7,929 nucleotides of DNA from an uncultured Mucispirillum sp. (lineage in GTDB: Bacteria; Chrysiogenota; Deferribacteres; Deferribacterales; Mucispirillaceae): assembly GCA_947177675.1 (NCBI GenBank), contig CAMWVK010000052.1, forward strand, positions 1 through 7,929, given 5' to 3'. Below the pieces are notes generated by a model. That model searched no databases. It had not been told where the DNA came from and saw only the letters and a list, made by a program, of their open reading frames with translations. Of this stretch, positions 1 to 6,143 are shown in pieces. The position numbers and the translations under genes were made by a program. Every line of letters begins with the position of its first letter. The first letter of the stretch is position 1.

Positions 1-2
1 CC

Positions 3-56
3 CGCCCCAAATACTTCGACGCCCCTAGTACCCTGCTGCTGGATTTCAATACATAG
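3..56 (+). other. GC-rich left edge, possible 3' end of a truncated gene
   Basis: The first 40 bases contain 25 G or C, with C far more common than G, whereas the following 170 bases are almost pure A/T. In one plus-strand frame the stretch reads 17 codons ending in TAG at 54-56, with peptide tail RPKYFDAPSTLLLDFNT. Most of these codons end in G or C (for example three CTG in a row), which is unlike every other gene here. It may be the C-terminus of a transferred or unrelated gene cut by the window, part of a structured RNA, or a contig-joining artefact. I could not match it to tRNA, 5S rRNA, tmRNA or SRP RNA. The coding reading is only a possibility. Confidence 0.22.
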
Positions 57-177
57 TTATACTTCTTACATATTTTCTACAAAATTATATATAGATGAAA
101 TGTGATTTTTCTAACTTATTTGCAAAAATTTTTAAATAAAATATATAATTTTATACATAATTATTATATATAATTTA

Positions 178-205
178 TTGATAAATTTATTCTTTTATAT
201 ATTAT
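178..205 (+). promoter_or_regulatory. Candidate sigma-70-type promoter of the radical SAM gene
   Basis: TTGATA (178-183) and TATTAT (200-205) are separated by 16 bp, and each matches its consensus hexamer at five of six positions. Transcription would begin near 212, only about 12 bases before the ATG and just before the ribosome binding site AAGGTGA (214-220). The surrounding DNA is so A/T-rich that TATTAT-like hexamers are common by chance, so this is tentative. The -35 hexamer lies inside a copy of the octamer TATTGATA (176-183), which recurs in the 2.9-kb intergenic region. Confidence 0.35.
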
Positions 206-223
206 ATATAGTTAAGGTGATAT

Positions 224-1165
224 ATGAGTGAATTAAAATATTTATTTGGTCCTGCTCCATCACGAAGGCTTGGCAGATCATTAGGCATAAATATAGTGCC
301 TGCAAAAATATGCTCTCTTGACTGCCTTTACTGCGAAGCAGGCAGAACAAAAACTACTACTATGCAGAGAAAGCCCTATTATAAAGCTGATGATATATTA
401 AAGGAATTTAGAGAAAATTTTGATAAATTTGATGGTTTATGTGACATAGTAACAGTAACAGGAGCGGGAGAGCCTACACTTAATTCTGAACTTGGTAAAA
501 TTATTACAGGTATTAAAGAATTTACTAATAAGCCTTGTGCAATACTTACCAATACTACAACTATACATATAAAAGAAGTTTATGAGAGCCTTTTAAAGTT
601 TGATATAGTTGTGCCAAGTCTGGATGCTGTTACAGAAAACATATTTAAAGCAGTTAATCTGCCAGAAGACTCTATTTATATCGCGGATATTATTGCTGGG
701 CTTGAAAAATTTTCTAAAGAATATAAGGGCAAATTTTTTATAGAAATACTTTTCTGCAAAGATATTAATGACAGCAGAGAACATATTAATCATCTAATAA
801 AAGTATTAGAAAATATTAAATGCAGTAAAGTGCAGCTTGGCACAGTCCACAGACCGCCTGCACACAGCACAGCCCGCCCAGTAAGTGATGAATTTTTATT
901 AGATATTACAAAAATATTTATAAAACATAATATTCCTGCAGAAGTTACAGGCGGTTTTTCAAGTGTGTATAAATCATCAGCTTCTCTTAACTTACTTGAT
1001 TTAATACCAGCACTTCTTAAAATGCGGCCATGCACTTTGCTTGATATGAGCGGTGTTTTTGGAAAAAGTGAAAGTGAAATAAAAAAAAGTATAGATTATT
1101 TAATCTGTGAAAATAAAATAAAGGCTGAATATTATAACTCTGATACATATTACACAACAGCATAA
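224..1165 (+). CDS. Radical SAM protein, COG0731 (wyosine-synthase-like) type
   Basis: This is a 313-residue radical SAM enzyme. The CxxxCxxC cluster motif is Cys30, Cys34 and Cys37 (CSLDCLYC) and would hold the [4Fe-4S] cluster that cleaves S-adenosylmethionine. GAGEPTL at residues 80-86 is the glycine-rich SAM-contacting strand, and PSLDA at 131-135 sits on a later barrel strand. The N-terminal FGPAPSRRLGRSLG and the later VQLGTVHRPPAHSTARP stretch are typical of the bacterial COG0731 group. That group is related to the archaeal and eukaryotic wyosine enzyme TYW1, but its bacterial substrate is generally unassigned. Residues from about 265 to the end look like a small winged-helix-like tail. 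The ATG is supported by AAGGTGA a few bases upstream. The gene stands alone and converges on the NlpC/P60 gene 21 bp away. The family call is firm; the reaction is unknown. Confidence 0.9.
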   Translation: MSELKYLFGPAPSRRLGRSLGINIVPAKICSLDCLYCEAGRTKTTTMQRKPYYKADDILKEFRENFDKFDGLCDIVTVTGAGEPTLNSELGKIITGIKEFTNKPCAILTNTTTIHIKEVYESLLKFDIVVPSLDAVTENIFKAVNLPEDSIYIADIIAGLEKFSKEYKGKFFIEILFCKDINDSREHINHLIKVLENIKCSKVQLGTVHRPPAHSTARPVSDEFLLDITKIFIKHNIPAEVTGGFSSVYKSSASLNLLDLIPALLKMRPCTLLDMSGVFGKSESEIKKSIDYLICENKIKAEYYNSDTYYTTA

Positions 1166-1186
1166 TTTCAGCCTGCATACTATTTA

Positions 1187-2461
1187 TTAGTTTTGTTTTG
1201 TTACAGTGTAATTACGCTCTGCAATTTCCTTTTCATAAGAGCCTATTTTTGAGATTTTATTCATAATATTTGTTATCTCAATTATTTCAGGCTCTTTTGG
1301 CAGCTCTGGGGATATAAGAGATGATATTTCTGATACTCTTATTACCCTTTTCCATATATTTACAAACTGTTCTTCTTTAAGCTTATTTTTTGCTACTTTT
1401 GCAATCTGTATTTTTTTACCCTTATCATTCACAAGGCTGTTTACTGCATGGTAAATAATATAGTCTCCATTTTCCATACCGCCATACATGATTACATGAC
1501 CCTTAAAAAATATTAATGTTCTATATGGTTTAGCATTGCGAAGAACTGCATAAAACTCTTCTTCACTTTTTGGTTTATCAATTAATTTTTTACCAACAAG
1601 TTTCTGTAAACCTGAACTTCTTGGAATATCTGCACCAAATACACGCCATAAATCACGGACATAAGCAGAACAGTCTCTAAAACCTTCTTTGCCGCCCCAG
1701 TCGTATGGGTTATCTAACAGGCTTTCTGCCATTGCTTTCATTAATGTTTCATCATATACAGCATTGCCAATAACAAATGAGCCGTCTTTTAATACTGTGG
1801 TATAGCTGCCTTCAGGAGTCAGCAGGACTGCATTATCATTATCTTGAGAAAGAAGCGGCACTTTATCACCTATGCCATATTTTACACTTCCTATTGTAAT
1901 ATTATCTTTAATCACTCTTACAAATGGCATCTGCTGAATACCTGAAAAAGCAACTTGAGAATATATTTTTATTTTTGCAGCAGGCACCCAGCCTCGCATA
2001 AATTCTGTCATAATATAGTAAAATTCACTGTCTTTTGACTTATGCAGCACAAATACAGGTGCAAATGCACTTATTCTTGTATATTGGTTAGAATCAAATT
2101 TATTATTGCCTCTGTGTATTGTATGATTTGTAGGATAAAGACGCATATTAAGGCTTTCTGTAGTAAATCCCACCTGAGGTGCTACAAGAGATGGTATAGC
2201 ACTTACATTTCTATTATCTTTTATATTTTCTAAGTCTTCCTTAGTCATTGCTCTATCATCTATATATGAGCCTTTATATGTAAGCTTGTCAAATGTAATT
2301 AACTTGCTTAATTCATAACGACTGATTTCAAATAAATATTTATTAGTATTTGTATAAAAATAATAAGGAGAAAACTTGCTTTTACCAACTGATGTGCTGG
2401 AGCAGGAAAGTATCATTGAGATAAGAATTACTGTTACAACTAATAATATCTTTTTACTCAT
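1187..2461 (-). CDS. SH3-domain NlpC/P60 lipoprotein, peptidoglycan endopeptidase
   Basis: This 424-residue protein is probably a gamma-D-glutamyl-L-diamino acid endopeptidase that cuts stem peptides of peptidoglycan at the cell envelope. A hydrophobic signal (residues 5-18) ends in a lipobox-like ILSC, with Cys20 the likely lipidated residue. An N-terminal clip-like segment and two SH3b-like modules (roughly 90-230) precede the NlpC/P60 domain (about 240-370). The catalytic Cys264 lies in FRDCSAYV, followed by the family-typical IPRSSGLQ. His322 (GHV) and His338 (YHAVNS) complete the expected triad. The arrangement resembles the Desulfovibrio-type four-domain enzymes (N_NLPC_P60, SH3_6, SH3_7, NLPC_P60). 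A short extension after residue 375 is unassigned. The start is well supported by GGAGGT two bases upstream of ATAT-ATG (2464-2470). It lies 11 bp after the DUF2007-like gene and probably shares its transcript. Confidence 0.9.
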   Translation of the reverse strand: MSKKILLVVTVILISMILSCSSTSVGKSKFSPYYFYTNTNKYLFEISRYELSKLITFDKLTYKGSYIDDRAMTKEDLENIKDNRNVSAIPSLVAPQVGFTTESLNMRLYPTNHTIHRGNNKFDSNQYTRISAFAPVFVLHKSKDSEFYYIMTEFMRGWVPAAKIKIYSQVAFSGIQQMPFVRVIKDNITIGSVKYGIGDKVPLLSQDNDNAVLLTPEGSYTTVLKDGSFVIGNAVYDETLMKAMAESLLDNPYDWGGKEGFRDCSAYVRDLWRVFGADIPRSSGLQKLVGKKLIDKPKSEEEFYAVLRNAKPYRTLIFFKGHVIMYGGMENGDYIIYHAVNSLVNDKGKKIQIAKVAKNKLKEEQFVNIWKRVIRVSEISSLISPELPKEPEIIEITNIMNKISKIGSYEKEIAERNYTVTKQN

Positions 2462-2472
2462 ATAACCTCCGA

Positions 2473-2703
2473 TTATTTTTTGCTGTCATTTTCTATTCTG
2501 CTTTCATATTCAGATAAATATTCTCTAGCTTTACCGCATAAATGTTCTGGCACAGTTAATTCTACTATGCCGTCTTTTAAATGCTCTAAAGCTTTTGGCA
2601 CAACAACATATCCTTTGATTACTGCAGGTATTCCTTTTGACATTAAATATGATAATGCAGTATCTGCAGCTTTTCTGCTTTTGTATTCTCTAATCTTTAC
2701 CAT
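2473..2703 (-). CDS. DUF2007-like small protein, putative signal-transducing
   Basis: This is a soluble protein of about 76 residues without signal peptide or membrane segment. Its pattern, an opening strand VKIREY, a helix with KAADTALSYLMSKGIPAVI, then two strands and a terminal helix carrying the ligand-like position, fits the DUF2007 (PF09413) fold. Members of that family are small ferredoxin-like domains often called putative signal-transducing proteins, without a proven role. The frame can open with GTG at 2709 or ATG at 2703. I prefer the ATG because neither has a strong ribosome binding site and the weak AAGTG lies just before the ATG. A good promoter-like pair sits directly upstream and would give an almost leaderless message. 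It precedes the NlpC/P60 lipoprotein gene by 11 bp, so the two are likely cotranscribed. A functional link is inference only. Confidence 0.75.
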   Translation of the reverse strand: MVKIREYKSRKAADTALSYLMSKGIPAVIKGYVVVPKALEHLKDGIVELTVPEHLCGKAREYLSEYESRIENDSKK

Positions 2704-2711
2704 ATACACTT

Positions 2712-2739
2712 ATAATATATTATTTTCGGTAAAATGCAA
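2712..2739 (-). promoter_or_regulatory. Candidate promoter of the DUF2007-NlpC/P60 operon
   Basis: Read on the minus strand, TTGCAT (2739-2734) and TATTAT (2717-2712) are 16 bp apart. The predicted transcription start is around 2705, at or just before the ATG at 2703, so the message would have almost no leader. This matches the weak or absent ribosome binding site of that gene. The spacing and the -10 hexamer are the same as in the candidate promoter of the radical SAM gene. It is an inference from sequence in a very A/T-rich background. Confidence 0.35.
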
Positions 2740-2793
2740 TAAAAAATAAGAAAAAAATTTTATTCTTTTATATTTATTATTAATTACTTATAA

Positions 2794-2832
2794 ATGAAAT
2801 CTAATGAATTGCTGTTACATTTCATCTAATGA
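2794..2832. repeat. Direct repeat ATCTAATGA x2 with an overlapping short inverted repeat
   Basis: ATCTAATGA occurs at 2799-2807 and 2824-2832, 25 bp apart start to start. The flanking ATGAAAT (2794-2800) and ATTTCAT (2819-2825) form a 7-bp inverted repeat with an 18-base loop. The second copy ends three bases before the first DnaA box. It may be a protein-binding site of the origin candidate or of the DUF2007 promoter region. The function is unknown. Confidence 0.45.
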
Positions 2833-2835
2833 TTT

Positions 2836-2855
2836 TGTGGATAACCTGTGGATAA
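2836..2855 (-). promoter_or_regulatory. Tandem pair of perfect DnaA boxes
   Basis: TGTGGATAA at 2836-2844 and 2847-2855 is the exact reverse complement of the consensus DnaA box TTATCCACA. The copies are in the same orientation and 11 bp apart start to start, about one helical turn. Two exact 9-mers containing GC-bearing cores in such A/T-rich DNA are very unlikely by chance. Confidence 0.8.
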
Positions 2856-2913
2856 CTTTCTGATGTGTTAAGCCTTAAAACTATTGATAATTCAAGAATA
2901 TATTATTTTATCT

Positions 2914-2952
2914 TTATATATCAATAATTTATGAAAAAGTATTGATATATAA
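2914..2952. repeat. Perfect 13-bp inverted repeat containing TATTGATA
   Basis: The arms TTATATATCAATA (2914-2926) and TATTGATATATAA (2940-2952) are perfect reverse complements around a 13-base spacer. The octamer TATTGATA within the arms also occurs at 2882-2889 and 3015-3022, giving four copies within 141 bp between and beside the DnaA boxes. A dyad of this size and spacing could be a dimeric protein-binding site or a cruciform in the A/T-rich unwinding zone. The arms contain only A/T apart from one C/G pair each, so an RNA terminator is unlikely. Confidence 0.6.
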
Positions 2953-2990
2953 GGCAAAACCGTTGTCAAGTACTTTTTTAAAAATTAAAT

Positions 2991-3010
2991 TGTGGTTAGG
3001 CTGTGGATAA
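2991..3010 (-). promoter_or_regulatory. Second DnaA box pair, one degenerate and one perfect
   Basis: TGTGGTTAG (2991-2999) differs from the box at two of nine positions, and TGTGGATAA (3002-3010) is perfect. Orientation and 11-bp spacing are the same as in the pair at 2836-2855. The repeated geometry is the main reason to treat the degenerate copy as real. Confidence 0.6.
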
Positions 3011-3060
3011 CTTCTATTGATAAATATTATTTTTTCTGATTTAGCAAGCTTTTTACTATA

Positions 3061-3107
3061 CTGCTTATTTTTTAAGCAGCATATTTTATGCAAATTTTTT
3101 TATTTTT
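3061..3107 (+). terminator. Two small overlapping hairpins followed by a T-rich run
   Basis: CTGCTTA (3061-3067) pairs with TAAGCAG (3073-3079) around five T bases. Overlapping it, GCATA (3079-3083) pairs with TATGC (3087-3091). A T-rich run (3095-3107) follows on the plus strand. This could end an unrecognised short plus-strand transcript from the intergenic region, but no gene is visible and the stems are short. Treat as a weak candidate. Confidence 0.2.
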
Positions 3108-3223
3108 CACATAATGCAGGTGCTGAAAAATGGAGTATGTGAGTCTGTTATTAGTATATTTGTTCCTTATACTTTTTAAGAATATTATTTCTTGATTTAA
3201 CTGATGAAAAATTTTTTTTGATA

Positions 3224-3256
3224 GTATAAAGCCTGCTTAAAAAGCAGGCTTTATAC
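3224..3256 (-). terminator. Strong hairpin terminator after secF
   Basis: A perfect 15-bp stem, GTATAAAGCCTGCTT (3224-3238) with its complement at 3242-3256, closes a 3-base loop. It begins two bases after the secF stop codon. Past the stem the minus strand reads TATC, then A-rich and T-rich runs rather than an immediate U tract. It may therefore act mainly as a transcript-end stabiliser or a less efficient intrinsic terminator. It separates the sec operon from the origin candidate. Confidence 0.7.
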
Positions 3257-3258
3257 AT

Positions 3259-4176
3259 TTATTTAACTGTTTTTTTACCTTTCAGCATTTTAATATTATA
3301 CACAAGTGAGCTTGCAATACCTATTGATGAATAAGTACCTATTATAATACCTGCTATCATAACAAGAGCAAATCCTTTAATAACTTCACCGCCAAAAACT
3401 GCTAAACTTATTACTGCAAGTAATGTGGAAGTAGATGTTAATATTGTTCTTGAAAGTGTTTCATTAATACTGATATTCATACTCTCCATTAGAGTTTTAT
3501 GCTCGTCCATTCTTGCTCTTTCTCTGATTCTGTCAAAAATAACGATTTTATCATTTAATGAGTAACCAACCACTGTTAAAAGAGCTGCTAAAACTGTTAA
3601 ATCAAAAGTAATATTAACTGCAATAATAACACCAAGTGTAAGTATAATGTCATGTATTAATGCTATAATAGAGCTTGTTGCAGACATTAATTCAAACCTT
3701 ATAGCAACATATATTAATATACCAATAACAGCATAAAGCACTGCTAAAAGAGCCTGTTTTTTTAAGTCTTTGCCAACCTGCGGTCCAACCTGTTCAACAC
3801 TGTCTATTACAACTTTGCCACCTTCAGAGAATTTTGTTTCCAGAGAATTGCTGATAGTATCAGATATTTTTTTCAAATCTTCCCCACCTGCTCCCTGGTC
3901 AACTTTAATTCTGAATGAGCTGTCTGAGCCTATCGTTTGTATGCTTACATTTGCACCAATATCCTGACTTAGTGTAGTTCTCATTTTATCAATATCAACT
4001 GGGTTTTCAAATGTTACCTGCACACTTGTTCCACCTGAAAAATCTACACCATAGTTGAAACCTTTGCCAAAAATCAAACTAAATCCTATAATGCAGAGTA
4101 TAATAGAGACTGTAAAATATATTTTAGATTTACCAATAAAATCTATCTTTGTTCCAGCTTTAATTATTTCAAACAT
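3259..4176 (-). CDS. secF: Protein translocase subunit SecF
   Basis: At 305 residues this is a normal-length SecF, the inner-membrane partner of SecD that uses the proton motive force to pull secreted proteins out of the SecYEG channel. Transmembrane helix 1 (about 18-36) leads into the periplasmic domain opening with the signature GVDFSGGT (43-50). Five further helices fill about 140-295. The conserved helix-4 signature is GYSLNDKIVIFDRIRE (204-219); Asp209 and Arg243 (LSRT) correspond to the conserved polar residues of the proton pathway. Position 210 is Lys where Thr is common in other SecF proteins. The ATG is preceded by GGGAGA (4185-4190), which overlaps the secD stop codon. An out-of-frame ATG five bases upstream is disregarded. 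It is the last gene of the tgt-yajC-secD-secF operon. Confidence 0.97.
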   Translation of the reverse strand: MFEIIKAGTKIDFIGKSKIYFTVSIILCIIGFSLIFGKGFNYGVDFSGGTSVQVTFENPVDIDKMRTTLSQDIGANVSIQTIGSDSSFRIKVDQGAGGEDLKKISDTISNSLETKFSEGGKVVIDSVEQVGPQVGKDLKKQALLAVLYAVIGILIYVAIRFELMSATSSIIALIHDIILTLGVIIAVNITFDLTVLAALLTVVGYSLNDKIVIFDRIRERARMDEHKTLMESMNISINETLSRTILTSTSTLLAVISLAVFGGEVIKGFALVMIAGIIIGTYSSIGIASSLVYNIKMLKGKKTVK

Positions 4177-4189
4177 ACCATGTCTCTCC

Positions 4190-5749
4190 CTATATACTTA
4201 AATGCTTTATAGTGCGTTTATACATAAATGACATAAATATAGTTCTTGTTACAAATATTGCAGTAAACATAGAAGCTATAAGACCAACACTTAGTGTAAT
4301 TGCAAAGCCTTTAATAGGACCTGTTCCAAACTGGAATAATACAACTGCTGCAATTAATGATGTTAAGTTAGAGTCAATAATTGCAGTTAATGCTTTAGAA
4401 TAGCCTATATCTATTGCATTAATAACAGTCCTGCCCTTTCTTAATTCTTCTCTGACACGCTCAAATATAAGAACATTTGCATCAACAGCCATACCAAGAG
4501 TAAGCATGATACCTGCAATACCTGGAAGTGTCAGTGTAGCTTTAAATTGAGCAAGAACAGCTAAAATTAGTAAAAGGTTTAATATAAGAGCAATATTTGC
4601 AGCCATACCACTTAAACGATAATATATGCCGATAAAAAGCACAATTAATACAAAACCAATAATACTTGCAGTTATACCGTTTTTAATAGAGTCATCACCA
4701 AGAGATGCTCCAACTGTTCTGTTTTCTGCAACAGTAACAGGAGCAGGAAGTGAGCCAGCTTTTAAAACTATAGCTAAGTTATTTGCTTCTTTGAAAGTAA
4801 AGTTACCAGAAATACTTGCATCACCGCCAGAAATAACACTCTGTATTGTTGGTGCAGAATAAATTGTTCCATCAAGCACGATAGCAAGATTTCTCTGCAG
4901 GTTATTTTTAGTTATCTCTTCAAATATTTTAGCACCTGCTGGGTCAAACTTAATAGCAACATAAGGCCTGTTATCCTGTGGAGATACCATAACTTCTGCA
5001 TCCATTAAGTAGCTGCCTGTTAATACTGGCTCCCTTTTAACTGCCATAGTAACAGTTGAAGGCAGAGTTTCACCAGTAACTGGGTCAGTCATTTTATAAG
5101 GAAGAAGTTCCACATCAATAGGTTGTGCCTGCAGACCTGCTTTAATTGCTTCTGCAGTAACATTTTCATCCACAAGGTGAAATGAAAGAACTGCTGTTTT
5201 ACCAATTAAATTAAGTGCTTCATCTGGGTCTTCTAAACCAGGAAGCTGAACAACGATTTTATTGCTGCCCTGTTTTTGTATTAAAGGTTCAGCAACGCCA
5301 AATTCATCTATCCTGTTTCTTAATATCTCAATAGACTGGTCAACAGCATCCACTCTCCAGCGGTTTTCATCTGTATTTTTTATTCCAAAAAGTATTGATT
5401 TTTCATTATCATCTAAACCAACCTGTGTAAGATAAGGGTAGTTTTTTTCTATTACATCAACGACTTTTTGCCTGTCTGCTGCATCAGATAAACCAACTGC
5501 CACATTAAAAACATTCTGTTTTCTAACAAACATATATTTTAACTGCTCGCTTTCTAAATCTTTACGGATTTGTGCGGCAGCATTATCAATCTTTCCTTCA
5601 ATGGCTTTATCAGTATCCACTTCTAAAACAATGTGCATACCACCCTGCAGGTCAAGACCTAAATTAATTTTTTCAGATATTGGGTTTATTGCATAAACTG
5701 CCCAGACAAGAACAATAACAATTAATACCCAGCGAGAAGTAAGCCCCAT
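4190..5749 (-). CDS. secD: Protein translocase subunit SecD
   Basis: This 519-residue SecD forms the SecDF complex with the next gene. Helix 1 (about 6-22) is followed by the signature LGLDLQGGMHIVLEV (30-44) and a large periplasmic region with the P1 head and base. Five helices follow between about 355 and 505. The helix-4 motif GMAVDANVLIFERVREEL (419-436) contains Asp423, the conserved proton-relay aspartate. The length is typical of SecD proteins not fused to SecF. The start lies three bases after the yajC stop. Its ribosome binding site AAGGAGA lies inside the end of yajC, so translation is probably coupled. The 13-bp gap to secF is equally tight. Confidence 0.97.
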   Translation of the reverse strand: MGLTSRWVLIVIVLVWAVYAINPISEKINLGLDLQGGMHIVLEVDTDKAIEGKIDNAAAQIRKDLESEQLKYMFVRKQNVFNVAVGLSDAADRQKVVDVIEKNYPYLTQVGLDDNEKSILFGIKNTDENRWRVDAVDQSIEILRNRIDEFGVAEPLIQKQGSNKIVVQLPGLEDPDEALNLIGKTAVLSFHLVDENVTAEAIKAGLQAQPIDVELLPYKMTDPVTGETLPSTVTMAVKREPVLTGSYLMDAEVMVSPQDNRPYVAIKFDPAGAKIFEEITKNNLQRNLAIVLDGTIYSAPTIQSVISGGDASISGNFTFKEANNLAIVLKAGSLPAPVTVAENRTVGASLGDDSIKNGITASIIGFVLIVLFIGIYYRLSGMAANIALILNLLLILAVLAQFKATLTLPGIAGIMLTLGMAVDANVLIFERVREELRKGRTVINAIDIGYSKALTAIIDSNLTSLIAAVVLFQFGTGPIKGFAITLSVGLIASMFTAIFVTRTIFMSFMYKRTIKHLSI

Positions 5750-5752
5750 AAT

Positions 5753-6115
5753 TTATTTATTCTCCTTAACAGCAGTATCTGTAACTGTATTATATGTTGC
5801 AGGGTCAACTTTATCAGCAATAGCTGTTTTAAACATACGAACTTTTGTGCTGCCTAAATCAACTACCATAATATTGCCGTCAATAGAATGGATTGTGCCA
5901 ATCATTCCAGCATTAGTAAGAACAGTATCCCCTGCTTTTAATGCGTCAATCATAGCAGCATGCTGTTTCTGTCTTTTTTGCTGTGGACGGATAAGTAAGA
6001 AATAAAAAATAACAACCATTAATATAATAGGCATAAAACTCATTAAACCGCCCATGGCTGTTTGTGGTGCAGCACCTGCTGCTGTTTGTGCATAAGCTGC
6101 AGTTTCAAAAAACAT
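5753..6115 (-). CDS. yajC: Preprotein translocase subunit YajC
   Basis: This is a 120-residue accessory protein of the SecDF complex. One membrane helix (about 24-42) ends in the family signature FYFLLIRPQQKRQK. A small cytoplasmic domain follows, with the typical LKAGDTVLTNAGMIGTI run. The alanine-rich first 20 residues are probably not a cleaved signal. GGAGGT (6122-6127) six bases before the ATG is a strong ribosome binding site. It is 28 bp downstream of tgt and 3 bp upstream of secD, the usual position for yajC in many bacteria. Confidence 0.96.
   Translation of the reverse strand: MFFETAAYAQTAAGAAPQTAMGGLMSFMPIILMVVIFYFLLIRPQQKRQKQHAAMIDALKAGDTVLTNAGMIGTIHSIDGNIMVVDLGSTKVRMFKTAIADKVDPATYNTVTDTAVKENK
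5761..5767 (-). promoter_or_regulatory. Ribosome binding site of secD inside yajC
   Basis: AAGGAGA on the minus strand lies within the last codons of yajC, 11 bases before the secD ATG. Its position implies that ribosomes finishing yajC expose or restart at secD. Confidence 0.6.
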
Positions 6116-6143
6116 ATTAATACCTCCAAGTATTATAAAATAT

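Larger units (their letters stand above)
2740..3223. other. Gene-free intergenic region, candidate replication origin (oriC)
   Basis: No credible gene lies between the DUF2007-like gene and secF. The region holds three perfect DnaA boxes (TGTGGATAA at 2836-2844, 2847-2855 and 3002-3010) and one degenerate box (TGTGGTTAG at 2991-2999). These form two pairs with identical 11-bp start-to-start spacing. Between the pairs is strongly A/T-rich DNA (about 2880-2955) that could serve as the unwinding element. It includes a perfect 13-bp inverted repeat and several copies of TATTGATA. A 9-bp direct repeat precedes the first box, and two small hairpins lie at 3061-3091. This is what bacterial origins look like, although dnaA, dnaN, gyrB or parAB are not in view. 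The sec operon would run head-on to the rightward fork. The alternative is a cluster of DnaA sites that regulates the downstream operon or titrates DnaA. Confidence 0.5.

Noticed and set aside
1..56. tRNA, 5S rRNA, tmRNA or SRP RNA at the GC-rich edge
   Set aside because: No T-arm, acceptor pairing or conserved core of these RNAs could be fitted on either strand.
1123..1173. Inverted repeat GGCTGAA/TTCAGCC as a terminator between the convergent genes
   Set aside because: The 7-bp arms are 37 bases apart, one lies within the coding region, and no T run follows; it is probably chance.
2480..2749. Plus-strand open frame of 89 codons opposite the DUF2007-like gene
   Set aside because: It is antisense to a gene with a recognisable family pattern and good context, and has no ribosome binding site; the same applies to the other short frames opposite secD, secF, the radical SAM gene and the NlpC/P60 gene, and to the 71-codon frame overlapping tgt on the same strand.
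4174..4181. Alternative ATG for secF at 4179-4181
   Set aside because: It is out of frame with the SecF protein; the ATG at 4174-4176 has GGGAGA at good spacing.
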